DNA of 64,000 bases from Absidia repens. Its lineage: Eukaryota > Mucoromycota > Mucoromycetes > Mucorales > Cunninghamellaceae. Every line of letters starts with the position of its first letter. The stretch's first letter is position 1. The translations under genes were made by a program, and so were the position numbers. Below the pieces are notes generated by a model. That model did not search any database and was not told the origin of the DNA. It saw nothing but the letters and a program-made list of their open reading frames with translations. Shown here one piece after another: positions 13,375-28,799 of this stretch. The DNA is taken from the NCBI GenBank assembly GCA_002105175.1, contig MCGE01000015.1:744001-808000 (forward strand), read 5' to 3'.

Positions 13375-15755
13375 AAATCCCCTCTTTATCATCTTTTAAT
13401 TTATTCTCCTATTGATCTACACATTTGTATATCGTCCCTTTATGCTAGGCTTTTTTTCTCTTCATTATTTATTTGTTACCCTCAATTATTTTTTATACAC
13501 ATATATACCAAACTACCCAAATTGTTCCACCCATCCTACTACCTAGCTTAGTTCTCATTTCAATAAAAATAATACATAATAAAAAAATAAAAAAAAACGC
13601 TTCAATAAACGAACTATTTTTTTTATGATACCACTTTTTTTTATATTGATGACTTTTTGCTGTTTTATTTATCAACTACTGTTAAACCGTGATTTTTAGC
13701 GTCATAGTGAAAAAAAACCCCGATTCTCGTGCGCCCCCCTCCCCCGCTTTTTTTTTCTCCATGCATCATCTGTCTTCTTAAAAGAAAAGCGATGAATGAG
13801 AAAGCCTGTGACCATCTGTATTTCAAATTCAGACCAATGCAGTGTTTTCGCGAGTCATGCAACCATCACAGGTTGACAGCTTTACCATATAAGATCAGAG
13901 GATCATTCTTCATATTTTTTTTAGACTGTCTAGAAACCACTAGTATTAGCACTTGTACTTTATAAAAATAAACGATCTCGCAATCCGTTGGAACTTTTGG
14001 TAATCTATCGTTTTATTGGGTGTCAGAATTCTTTTATTGCAGTGTGGGTTTTGATGTGGAAGGATTAGAGACTCCGCCATTTCGCATGATGGTGGGCAGT
14101 CCCTTAGAGCCCAACCATCATGCTCGGCGCGTCGCCAATGGATATATTATTTTATGTGTGTAAAAAAAAATGGGAAGGAGCTAGATGACTTCGTCATTTT
14201 GCACTTTAGCCAGACCGTCGTGGTCAGCACTCGTTAACTGTAATTTTTTTTTTTGTGTACGCGTCGACAAAGAAATGATAGGATAGTATTTAGTTGTAGG
14301 TTGTAGGAAGTCAATTCCAGCTCCGCACACATGATTTCTATTTTTTTTTTTTTTTGGCTTCAATTTATTTTCCCTTTCTTTATTTTTTTTTTTTTTTTTT
14401 TTTGGCTTCAATTTATTTCCCCTATTTTTTTTTTTTTTTTTTTTTCCTTTATGAAAGTCTGATTGACAGGATAGCAATGCTCATTGGGGTATTGGTGATC
14501 TAGGCTTACCGTTAGATCTTGAATTAGAGGCATTTTCAAAATTGCAAAGTAAACATCAATGGGAAACCCTTTCTATTTGGTTTCGTGATCTATAGCTTCC
14601 ACTAGATTAGCCTACGTTGTAGAATAGTGCCACTAGTTTAGCTTAGTGTTAGGTGTCATAGTTTATACTGTATGTATATCTGAATTAAACATGTATTATC
14701 TTTTACCAATAATCTCTTCCATGCAGTTTATTGTCTTTTCGAATAGGCAAGAGTTGAATCCAATGTGTGTGCGTGTATTTATATGTAGGAAAAAAGGAAT
14801 GTGTTTGTGTGAAAAAAAAAGTCCACTGCAGAATATTTTGTAAGTCTCCTCTGCATTTGACAGTTGAGTGGATTATATAGTGCAGCATTAGTGTGGGCTA
14901 GTATTAGTACTAATTATTCTGAGCGGCATTAAATACTGGAGACACAAAAGGAAAAAAAACATGCGGCGACTGAGGGCCGATATGTCGAAGTCGTAGACGC
15001 CAAGTTCGATAAGAAGACCACTACTGGGCATTTCCCCTCAGCATTTTACACTATATAGATTCGCAATGGCGGGGATAGCATATGTTTATTACAGTTATCT
15101 GAAAAAATATTGGCCGTGGTGACAGAAAAAGGAAAAAAAAAGGGCAGCGGCGACATTGATACGGTGATGTAAATGAGGAATAAAAGGATATCTCAAAGTC
15201 ATAGATCTTTATCTTAGACCAAGATTTTCGATAAGCTTTTACCCCTTTCTCTTTAATAGAGGAAAAATAGTTGATTTTCGCCAAATTATTCACCCCTCCA
15301 CCCCAAAAAAAGGCAACCCAACATATAAATATAGATGATTACATTTAATTTTCTACTACTGCCTATTTTCCAATTCCGTAAATACCATATACAGTACAGT
15401 ATTATAAACCCATCACCCCCCTCAACAACATTAAAAACCAATACTATACATCTATTCACTGCATAAAAACTACGTGTCATAGCCAAAAAGATTTTTGCGG
15501 AATTGCCCCACTGAATAATAAAAATAAACGTGGCTACTGCTAGCTAAACCCCGCTCCCAAAAAAACTAGATATACACACATAATTGAATGGTATTAATGA
15601 GACACACACAAAAAACGTGCTTTATTAATCGGGTACTAGGGGAATATAATAGTTAATGATAGCAAACGTATATAATGTAAAGACTAGTTGAATAAATATA
15701 AAAGTAAAATAATAAGTAAATAAATAAACTATTAACAGGGAGGGTAATTTCATTG
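13375..15755. other. Repeat-rich region between the His-rich gene and the RhoGAP
   Basis: The 3' region of the His-rich gene (AATAAA at about 13563 and 13603) is followed by a composite repeat (about 13965-15250). An AT-rich 3' flank of the RhoGAP gene comes last. No gene was seen. Confidence 0.55.
13965..15250 (+). repeat. Composite repeat with GC-rich module, copy on plus strand
   Basis: The order of blocks is as follows: AATAAACG and GGAACTTTTGG (13968-14005); the GC-rich module (14067-14142); a degenerate second module (14186-14236); three T-runs separated by GGCTTCAATTTATT (14341-14445); the family core (14555-14580); GAATTAAACATGTATTATC (about 14682); GTGTTTGTGTGAAAAA (about 14802); and a block CAAAGTCATAGATCTTTATC (15196-15215). 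The same blocks recur at 61437-62110, and in inverted form at 60520-60940. Non-coding; ends judged by eye. Confidence 0.65.
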
Positions 15756-19069
<3,314 letters not shown>

Positions 19070-19340
19070 GGCTGAAGCGGTCCGACAAAAAAAAAAACAA
19101 AAAAAAAAAAAAAGATATAAAATAACAAAATAAAAGAAGAAGGAGAGGTAAAAAGCGAAAAAGAAAATCAAAATAAGGGAATAAAGCCTTTTTGGCTCTG
19201 GTTTTTTATTTCAAATGCCGACAAAACCCGTTATGAGCATAAACTGACATAAGGTTTTAAAAAAACAAGAATATATAAAATAAAAAGATAAAATAAAATA
19301 AAAAGTAGAAGTATAAAGAAAGTTCACATACTACTAATAT

Positions 19341-20131
19341 CTAACCAAAAACATGCCTTCTTGAGGTATATCCTGTGTTATGCGCACGTTCCGGGTCCAG
19401 CCATAAGTTGAAAACGAGTTGGGTGTCCGGCTTCTGTCCGTGAGTCATACAACCATGAATGATTGGCGTCTCGCCACCGCCATTGTAGTAAGTCAAACGA
19501 ATATTGTCGCCAGGAATGATTTGGACCAGTTCACCCTATTAAATAAAACAATTGCATAAATATATATGTACCTCCATGTTTTGTGTTTTCCATGTTATCC
19601 TGACTTACTGTTTCGACATGTCGAACTTCGATAAATTGGCTACTAAAGGCAACAATGTAGGGATGTTGATATACAATATGATCAGGATTTCCTTCCCATT
19701 CACACAAAAGAGGTGATCTAAAATAATAAATCAGAAACAGTCAGAACGATATCCAATTCAAATTCTTTTTACTTTGGTATTATTTATTACCTTCCAGATC
19801 CACGCATCACCAGAGACCCATTTCGATTGTTGACATAGAAAGCGAACTTGTTATAGCAGAGCAAAATTTGTCTTGGATTCGATACATTGCCAATGGTTTG
19901 AGTGGTTCGGTTTGACGTTGTACAAAGTTGAATTGAGGATCTTCTTGATCAGGGATATCACGAGCGACACTGAGGTTTTCAGGATCAATGATTTCAAAGC
20001 CACGTTCACAGACAACATTCACCTTGGATTTCAAAAAGTGGAGGTTAGTTGCATCAGCGCCGACATAAAAGTCCTATCACAGAAATAAATCATCATTAGT
20101 ACCCATTGTTTCCCAATAGCTCCCTTTTCAT

Positions 20132-20180
<49 letters not shown>

Positions 20181-22205
20181 TACCATGTATTTACGGAACC
20201 ATGATATGTTCGACCGTTGACCCAAGAAGCCAGTTCTTTGCGTCAACAACTTTTCATTTCTGGGATTACGCAAATCACAAATAGGTTCCAAAGCTGAGAA
20301 TGTTGATGAAGTGTTCTTCTTTTTCTTGTACACCAGCAAGTCCTTGTTATTACAAAAGCCAACATGGAAGAAACTAACATGTTGTGCAATTTCCTGTGCA
20401 AGTCGTTCAGGTGATCTAATATTGGTAGGTGAGTTGAGTGCATCCACAGGATAGGCCTTGAGGGTTCTATCTGCCAGGACCAGGAGAATATGGTGTTTAT
20501 CCATCACTGCTAGCTGGGTAACGTTTTCACAGTTGATCACACGTCGTAAATTGTTTTGATTCACCGTCTTGAAATATACACCCGCATCTGTCCCAATGGC
20601 TACCTTGTATTCATTGTCCTTTGTCACTATCAAAGAAGAAATGATTGAGTATTGTCACCCCGCCCGTATCTCTCTTTTTTTTAAGTACTTACAGAATGGT
20701 ACAGAGCATGTCACCTTGCCTTGTCCACCCGAGGTCGTAGCAGAGCTGATAAATCTGAAGGAAGAGTCGTCCAAGGTGCGCAATTCAAACACATAGCTAT
20801 CCCCTTGACGCCGTTTCAATGTTGCTTTCGCATCTTCAATTGCTTTGACCCATTGTTGTTTTTCGTCCAGTGTACTGCAGAAGAATGTGTAAACCCCACC
20901 GCGCTGGCCAAGATGGTATAAAGTCAAGGGAATAGCCCCGCCTGATGCCGCACTCGCGCTACCACCGACACCGACCATGCCGGCCATCGGTGTTCCGCCC
21001 ATCGAAGGAATACGCGTCGTTGAGCTACCACCTCCATAGTCACCAGAGCCTTGCACAAAGAGCATTTGAAGAGGAATGGGTCGTTTCCACACACGATATT
21101 CGTCACCAGTATTGGTCTTGCGATGTTTGGTCATCAAAAACACATGATCAAAAACAAAGGCGTGGATGTCGGATTTTTCAGAGACATCAACGTTGGTCGG
21201 TTTCCGTTTCAATTCACCACGATGATGGAGCTTGCGATGAGGGTCCACCAACTGCACTTCATAGGATTCGCCTTGCTTGAACGTAAGAGAGTCGTCGATT
21301 TGTAAGATTTCCACCCGTTTTTCAGTAGCAGCGGTTTGAGCATCAGCCTTGGCAGCCACCTGGCCAATCATTTCAATACACCGGTTCAGATAAGCATAGT
21401 CCTCATGGTCTTCGTCTGTTTTCTTGAGCACTGCAGATAAGAGAAGCTTGTACCGTTGCATACGCGTGACAGGGTTCAACAAAAAGTGACGGAATGCTAA
21501 TCGACGCATACGCTGATCCTTGATCACCTCCGCCAAAAACCGACTGAATTCAGAGTTTTCTTGAGATTCCACAGCAACTAAGTATTCGGCCATAGGGACA
21601 TGAGGACAGTAGGTTGTAAATGGTTTTTCAAAGAATGGGAAGTGTTGCACCATAATATCACCAATCATTGGTACGCATTTTTGATCATATCGTCGTTGTA
21701 GTTCCAAAAGATCCTTAAATAAAGCGGTGCTAATGTCCCGTAATTCGTAATAGTTGTTGAAGACTTCCCTAACGAACTGCTTGCGTTTTTGGCTATCAAT
21801 AATGCTGCCTTCCGTAAGAGGGACGACAACCAACTATATATATAAGCAAAATCGTCATGAGTAAGTCTATTTCTCTCTTGTATCTCCCTCCTCCGCCTCT
21901 GCCCGCTCCCAAATAATCTTACATCATGCAAAGTATCCAAGTCATTACGATAAACTTCTTCAGAATAGATCATTTCATTAATGGCTTCTTGTCGATCACG
22001 TTCGCGCTTGCTGATGCTTTCCAGTAGTTCACGAGGTGCACGTTCAGCCCAAGCAGTATGAGGGTAAGAAGACTAGTAAAAAAAAAAAAATCAGTATACC
22101 CTAATAATCATCTCCCCATTCTTATTGCCTATTTAATCATACCGCATTTGCATTGATTGATGAGTTAGATCTAACAGATGATTGCCGCGATAGACTTGAT
22201 CCAGA

Positions 22206-22263
<58 letters not shown>

Positions 22264-23703
22264 TAACCATATGAGCGAAAAAAGGAAGACGAATGCCACA
22301 TTGTTCAAGCAGATACAGATATATTACTTACAAGGAATTCTTCTTCAAAGATATCTTGCTTGTTGGGACACTTGGGAGCATAGCAACCACCTTGTTCAGG
22401 GTCACAGCCGTAAGTATAGCATTTGGTGAGCGGCGTAAACACACCCCGAGGGACGTCATCTGGGCCAGCATCTTCATCAAAAGTGTAGAGTTCATCTGGG
22501 GAGTTGTAAACAGTACCAGTGATGAGAGATTTCTGAGAGTAATGGACAGGTTCAAACAAACCAGGACGACTGTGCATAAGAGCATTAGCCACTTTGATAC
22601 AGTAGCCTTCTGGGATTTTTTCACCAAGGATTTTATACAGAGCAGTCTATAGATAGATTGAATATAAAATATTGTGTCAGTCATACCCTTGTTCTAATTG
22701 TTCCTTTTTTTTTTTTGGTTTCTTTACTTACCACCGCTTCAGAGCCAGTAAAAGATTCAGGGTATTCATTGGCGCAAAACAATTCCCGGACATGTTCCAA
22801 AGCCTTGATTTTCCGAATGAATGATCGAGACAGCTCCGATAATACGGATGGATCCACATCAACAGACAGCGAAGTGGGTCGAGATCGGGCAGGGACTGGA
22901 GGAGGAGCAGGGACCGGAGACGCTGGCACTACTGGTGAGGAGGGGACTGAAGGAGCAGGAGGCAGAGGTGCATTTTGGCGTGATTGGAATGATGATAAAT
23001 CCGGCTCATTGAATTGATTACTACCACCACTTGTACCTTGTAAAATGTGTGATTGGAATGATGATAAATCAGGCTCATTGAATTGAGTACTACCACCACT
23101 GGCACCTTGTAAAATACTTGGTTCCACCATGACATAATGTGCAGGTGCAGGTGGAGGCTGTTCTTGCTGCTGTTGTTCTTGCTGATGATGATGATGATGA
23201 TAATAGTACTGTTCTTCTTGTTGCTGCTGAAGATATTGTTGTTGTTGTGGATATTGTTCTAACTGTTGTTGCTGTTGTTGTTGATGATGATATGGCGGTT
23301 GTGGCATTGTTTGTTCTTGCTGGAAATAAGGCTCTGGTTGTGGCTGTTGATACTGCTCATGTTGCTGATGATATTGCTGTTGTTCATACTGATACTTTTC
23401 TTGCGATTCATTATACTGTTGCTGTTGGTGTTGAGGATGATGATGATATTGATCAAGGGTTTGCTGTTGCTGTTGCTGTTGCTGCTGCTGTTGCTGAATT
23501 TCCAGTTGACGTTGAAGAGCCATTTGTTGTCGTTCATACATTTGCTGGCGTTCAATAGGTGTTGGTGAATAGTCTTCATCATCACTTGTATCAGGCGAGA
23601 CAGGAATAAAAGGGATTTCTTCACGACCGTTTCCAGTTGCGTCACTAGAGCTTCGTTGCGTTGTATACCGTGGTCGTTCTATGGTATTAATAAAAGTACG
23701 CAT
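19341..23703 (-). CDS. ROM2: Rho guanine nucleotide exchange factor, Rom1/Rom2 type (DEP-DH-PH-CNH), one apparent frame break
   Basis: Nine minus-strand exons: 22732-23703, 22332-22646, 22143-22205, 21923-22072, 20693-21833, 20184-20626, 19791-20073, 19609-19717, 19341-19535. The N-terminus is Gln/His/Pro-rich and has a tandem 23-residue duplication. A DEP domain follows (about residues 285-375), then a Cys-bearing segment CYTYGCDPEQGGCYAPKC. The DH domain runs from RQEAINEMIYSEEVYRNDL to NPVTRMQRYKLLLSAVLKKT. A PH domain and a C-terminal CNH/citron domain (about 880-1220) close the protein. Rom proteins activate Rho1 at the plasma membrane in the cell-wall integrity pathway. Exons total 3671 nt, one base short. 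The break is in a run of four T on the coding strand (19863-19866), inside the CNH motif that should read KFLLCYNKFAFYVN. Length is 1223 residues with frame kept. No ATG lies in frame upstream of 23703. Confidence 0.92.
20136..20177. repeat. Homopolymer in ROM2 intron, near the donor
   Basis: 42 T on the plus strand, so 42 A on the coding strand, starting directly after the donor GTAAGC of the intron between exons 6 and 7. Confidence 0.9.
22208..22261. repeat. Homopolymer in ROM2 intron, abutting the acceptor
   Basis: 54 A on the plus strand, so 54 T on the coding strand, ending directly in the AG acceptor of exon 3. It is the longest homopolymer in the window. Confidence 0.9.
22981..23118 (-). 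repeat. Tandem 69-nt duplication in ROM2 coding sequence
   Basis: Two adjacent 69-nt units encode ILQGASGGSTQFNEPDLSSF and ILQGTSGGSNQFNEPDLSSF, each followed by three further residues. Only a few base differences separate the units. Confidence 0.9.
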
Positions 23704-24832
23704 AGATGAAGGAGTTCGCTGGTGACGAGGTGGAGGTGGCTGAGCGTAGCCGTTTTCTGATGATGGTGAGTACTGAATCTTGGCGAAATTGGGTCAAGGG
23801 TAAATAACAAATAATAGAATCACAAATGTGGAAGAATACAAAGGGAAGTAATCAAATGACTAAGCACAAAAGGGATCAATCAATAAAAAGAAAGAAAAGA
23901 AGAATAAAGAAAGAAAAACAGCTACAAAAATAATAAAATAAAAAGGGGCCGATATAAAATAAATATTGTTGAAATTTAAGAAAAGAAAAAAATAGCTTAT
24001 CGTTCATGGCTCTAGCCTTTTCACAATAAGGTTCGCATTCAAGCGGCGCCTAGATAATTAATATGAAAGAAAAATGTCTGCAAGGCCATGAAGGGGTTGA
24101 AGACCTACATCAAAAATAGATGGATGACCGTTACTTAATGATCATTAACAAAAATTTAAAGTAATTTGAGTGGCTGGAAGACTGGAATATAGTATGTGAC
24201 CTTGATGGGCTAAATGACTCTTGCGGCTGGATCTAGCGGGTGACAGATACGAGTACTTCCAATCGATACAGTAGTCAAATTGAGAAATACAGATGGTTCT
24301 TGTGTTATTTTGATACGACGTGGGCATGATGTCACAATGAACATTTGTATTATTAAAAATTCAAGCACGTTACTGCCACTTGTTATACATACATACAGTA
24401 GGCAAGATTTGAATTTTGGCCTACTTGAAGGGAAACTGTGCCATTAGTGACTTTACCAACATAGATGAGAATATGTGGCAGAATCTTTCTGATTTTTACT
24501 ATTATAGTAAGGTGAGGTGTCTGAGAAGCACCGTATACGTCCTTGTAACCCTAGCGTCAGCCCCTTTCAAAGAAGTCAAGAAGAATGATACATCGAGTAA
24601 TAAGGTAAAACAAAGAAACATGTATGTTCATGCATAAAGAATGTTTCTTATTTCTATGTATGTAGTTTGTACAAACAATGGATAATTTGCAGTTTACTGC
24701 TACATCCTAACACAATGCTTTGCAATTTTTTAGCTCATAATTTCAATGTCCGAACCCTCGCGCAAACATAAGCAGGATTTTTTTTGATTTTTTTACGCTC
24801 TTTTTCTTCCATTTATTTATTTGTCTCTGAAC
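23704..24832. other. Divergent intergenic region between ROM2 and the TGL-type lipase
   Basis: The left part is the long leader of ROM2, which is purine-rich on the plus strand and so C/T-rich for that gene. The right part is AT-rich and ends in the T-rich leader of the lipase (24781-24830). Short ORFs here have no family resemblance. Confidence 0.5.
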
Positions 24833-26779
24833 ATGGAAACCTATGTCAACCGGTTGAAACCCTCCATGACTGCAAACGGCCATCAATCCGATTCAAACGA
24901 AGTACCACCCACACCTTCAAAGTCAAAATCTGCACCAACACAGCGATCTTCCTCCCGGAGCAACAAGAAGAGGTCCAGTAAATCAACAAATTCAACCACC
25001 TCAGAATTCTCATTAGAACATGTGAATGAAGACCATGTCGCTGACTTTCTACAAGCACTGTCCTGTGATCACCTTACACAAAATGATTCTGGACCGGAAC
25101 ATATTGCAGCATCAAGTCAATTAATGTCTCCATTACGATCACTAAAAAATTCAAGGAAGAACAGCAAGAAGAAGAAACAAGATGAAGGTGGTAGTCCCAA
25201 TGGCCTCTCGCATACTCTTTTGAAGTACCCTTTTGTCGTAAGTAGTTTATTGTAATTGTAGATATGTATTTAATTTTATTGACTGACGCCAAATTTTTTG
25301 CTTCTCTTCCTCTCCCCCTCGTTTTTTTTATAGTTCCTTATAGGATGCACCATGTTTGTGGAGCTACTTTTATATCTTGGACTACGACAATCTGTCCGAA
25401 TCTGGGAAAGTCTGTTCAGCTGGTGAGTTATATAAGAAAGAAGAATAGGATATGTTGAATATCAGAAAATGCTGATTCTTTTTGATTATCTCTTTTTGTT
25501 GTTATTTAGGCGTGGAAAACGACGAGAACTACGCACTCATTTACGCAACTCGACCACGTTTGAAGAATGGTGTCAATCAGCGAAAAACCTTGACGATCAT
25601 ATGAAAAAGGAGGAATGGAAAGTCAATCCCGCTTATGGATTTTATGATTATCGACTGATACAAAAGGTCATCAAGCATTTGAAGCTCTACCGTGAAAAGG
25701 ATGATTCGGAAAGTGCAGACAATCTCAAGGATGTCTTGTACGCCTGTCTCAAACAAAACTTTGCTGGAATCGAAAACGCCAAACTATATAGCAATACTTA
25801 TCTTGGAACAAAGTATTTGATTGACGAGTATATAGATGAAGGTAATTAACTGCAGACTATGAGGGGAAGCACTATGACTGATACCTATTGTATATCCATA
25901 TAGTGACGAAATCCATCGAAGCTTTGGTGAAGAGTACTCATATTGGTGTGGATGACAAACGATTGGCATTCCGTTTATACTCCAAAAACTATGGTCGCTC
26001 TGCGTTTTGCTTATCCGGGGGTGCCGGCTTTGGGTACTTCCACCTGGGAGTGATTCGGGCGCTTTTGGACCAGAATCTACTACCATCGATCATCACGGGA
26101 ACTTCGGCCGGTTCTTTGATGGGTGCTATTGTTTGTACACGAACTGATGATGAACTTCGACATGTGCTTGTTCCCGATCTTGCGCAACGTATCCAGATCG
26201 CCCACGACTCCTGGACAACAAAATTGACGAGGTACGCGACAACAGGGGCAATCTTTGATTCAGAACAGTGGTGTCGTGATGCAATGTGGTTTACTCGTGG
26301 GTCTTTGACATTCAAGGAAGCTTATGAACGGACGGGCCGGGTATTCAACGTATCGGTGATTCCTTATGATGCGCATTCTCCCTCCAAATTGCTCAATTAT
26401 ATCACTGCTCCTAACTGTGTTATCTGGAGTGCTGTGCTAGCTTCGGCTGCTATTCCTGGTGTAAGTACAAACGAAAGAAAAAAATTATTGCCGAAGACTC
26501 AAGCCCATTATATATTTATCATTCTAGATTTTGAACCCCGTTGTACTCATGCAAAAGGTACCTTTGTCCGGTCGTCTGATCCCTTACAATTATGGTCATC
26601 GATTCAAGGATGGGAGTCTACGATCTGATATTCCTGCTCAAGCTTTGCACAATCATTTTAATGTCAATTACGCCATTGTTAGTCAGGTGAACCCACATAT
26701 CCATATCTTCTTTTACGCCAACCAAGGCAGTCCTGGGCGTCCTGTCACTCATCGATCAGGCAAAGGATGGTAAGTCAAG

Positions 26780-26816
<37 letters not shown>

Positions 26817-27743
26817 GGTTCAACTCAATTATTTTTACTTTGTCCAGGCGTGGAGGCTTTTTAGCGTCAACTTTGGAACAGTTACTCAAGTTGGAACTAT
26901 CAAAATGGCTCAAGGTTCTACGCGATTTGGACCTGCTACCCAAGGTACTGAATCAAGACTGGAGCTCGATTTGGTTACAAAAATTTGATGGTGATGTTAC
27001 AATTCTAGTAAGTCAAAGGGAGGAAAAGATGCATAATACCGATTTTTGAAAGTGAAACTAACGACCTCTTTCTTTCTTCACGCATACACACACACACTCT
27101 CTCTCTCTCTGTCTCTCTCTCCTTTTTATTTGATGTTATTAATAAATAGCCAAAGGCTGGCCTTCGTGATTGGTTTTACATTTTGGCGGACCCTGATGCC
27201 AAACGCTTGACACAACTGATGAAATCTGGACAATTGCAAACATGGCCCAAGATAGCGATGATTAAGAATCGGTTACGAATCGAAAACTCTATTGCTATTG
27301 GACGACGACGCATACGGGAATCCCTCAAATCATCACGCAAGAAGAAGACAGTGGCTTCAAAAGCAATGGATCAACAAGGAAGTGGAGGTAGTGGGATCAG
27401 TGATGATGGTGTCAGCGGCGACGAAGGCAAATACATGGATGAATTCAAGTTTTTATCCGGTCGTCGCCTCAGCATGCCTGGCAATATTGGTGGTGGCGGT
27501 GGGGATACGGATGCTATTCAGGGAAGTAAATTACTCAAAGAAGAACAACGGCGACTCAAGTTTTTGTCACAATTCACGGACACACCTGGGCTGGGTGTGG
27601 TTGGTATGGAAAACTCAGCATCATACATTGGAAGCAGCAATAAAAACATCAACAGCAGCAACAATGAACCTTTGATTCCTTATGGTGGTGACAATGAAGT
27701 CGACGATTATATGAGTGATGATGAAACGGATGTGGAACTGTAG
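24833..27743 (+). CDS. Patatin-like triacylglycerol lipase (Tgl4/Tgl5/Tgl3 type)
   Basis: Seven exons give 792 residues: 24833-25237, 25334-25422, 25510-25841, 25904-26460, 26528-26769, 26848-27007, 27150-27743. The N-terminus is Ser/Thr/Lys-rich. A hydrophobic segment (FLIGCTMFVELLLYLGL, about 136-152) and the DUF3336-like region follow. The patatin domain has the oxyanion loop SGGAGFGYFH, the nucleophile elbow GTSAG (Ser about 343) and the catalytic Asp in FKDGSL (about 489). The C-terminus is basic, then Gly/Asn/Asp-rich. Relatives sit on lipid droplets and hydrolyse stored triacylglycerol, some with acyltransferase or phospholipase side activity. The catalytic dyad is complete. Which Tgl branch it belongs to cannot be settled without alignment. 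Confidence 0.9.
26782..26814. repeat. Poly(A) tract in lipase intron, near the donor
   Basis: 33 A begin 12 nt after the donor GTAAGTCAAGGC of the intron between exons 5 and 6. Confidence 0.9.
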
Positions 27744-27931
27744 TTAGTTAGCTTGTTATATTATATTATATGTATATTCTTAGTTTGTATTTATTTTGTT
27801 ATATGCGACTGATCCAATTGATGAAATTAGCTCACAGCGGGGGTTCAATTCTAGAAATAAAAATTCCCAGTTTCTTTTCTGGCCCATTTTTTGTTTTCCC
27901 TTTACCACATTTTATTTTTATTTGACCCATC

Positions 27932-28378
27932 ATGGCCAATTTGTCTTTATATTGCATCAATGCTGTCATATTGTTGGATGCCTCTGGAAACCGGGTCTTG
28001 GCAAAATATTATGGCTCAGAACAAACTTCATTGAAAGAACAAAAAGCTTTTGAAAAGGGCTTATTTGAAAAAACACGACTATCTCAAGGTAAACCCATTT
28101 TCATCTCGTATAATATAAATATATATATATTGGCATTACTAACAGCTCTTGCCATCTTCTTTTACTTGTGCTTTTTTCTTTATTATACAGGCGAAATCAT
28201 CTTATACGACAATCAAGTGGTACTCTACCGATCCAATATTGACATTTACTTCTATGTTGTTGGCTCTGCTGACGAAAACGAACTCATCTTGCTCAGTATG
28301 TTCAATACTTTTTACGACGCTGTCTCCAGTCTGTTAAGGTAAGTTCGTTCATAGTGGCCTTTTTATTCTTAGTAGTAG

Positions 28379-28422
<44 letters not shown>

Positions 28423-28799
28423 TGAACTAGGGGTGTGGAATGCGAACACTGATGCTATTTTCCGGTCTTCTGAATGTAGGTACCAAGTCGAAAAACGGAC
28501 TATTATGGATAATTTGGATTTGGTCGCTCTTTGCTTGGATGAAACTGTGGATCGCGGGTAGGGTCATGTTTCTATATTTATACGATAGGGTGTGCAAGCG
28601 ATGACAATTCAGGGATCAAAAATCTGATATACATTTTCATTTCTTTCTTAGAATCATTTTGGATACTGACGCAAATGCTATCGTCGGCCGTGTATCAAAA
28701 CCACGCCTGGATATGGTGGATATTCCCTTTACAGAACAAACATTATCACAAGCATACCAAACTGCAAGGGAACGTCTCACCAGTCAGCTTTTACGATAA
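27932..28799 (+). CDS. RET3: Coatomer subunit zeta (COPI)
   Basis: Four exons give 176 residues: 27932-28088, 28191-28338, 28480-28557, 28652-28799. The longin-like fold is visible in LYCINAVILLDASGNRVLAKYY and GEIILYDNQVVLYRSN, followed by FYVVGSADENELILLSMFN and LDETVDRGIILDTDANAIVGRV. All are typical of zeta-COP. It is the small chain that pairs with gamma-COP in the COPI coat, which drives Golgi-to-ER transport. Length matches the family (about 175-190). It starts only 188 nt after the lipase stop codon, with a short pyrimidine-rich leader. Confidence 0.95.
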
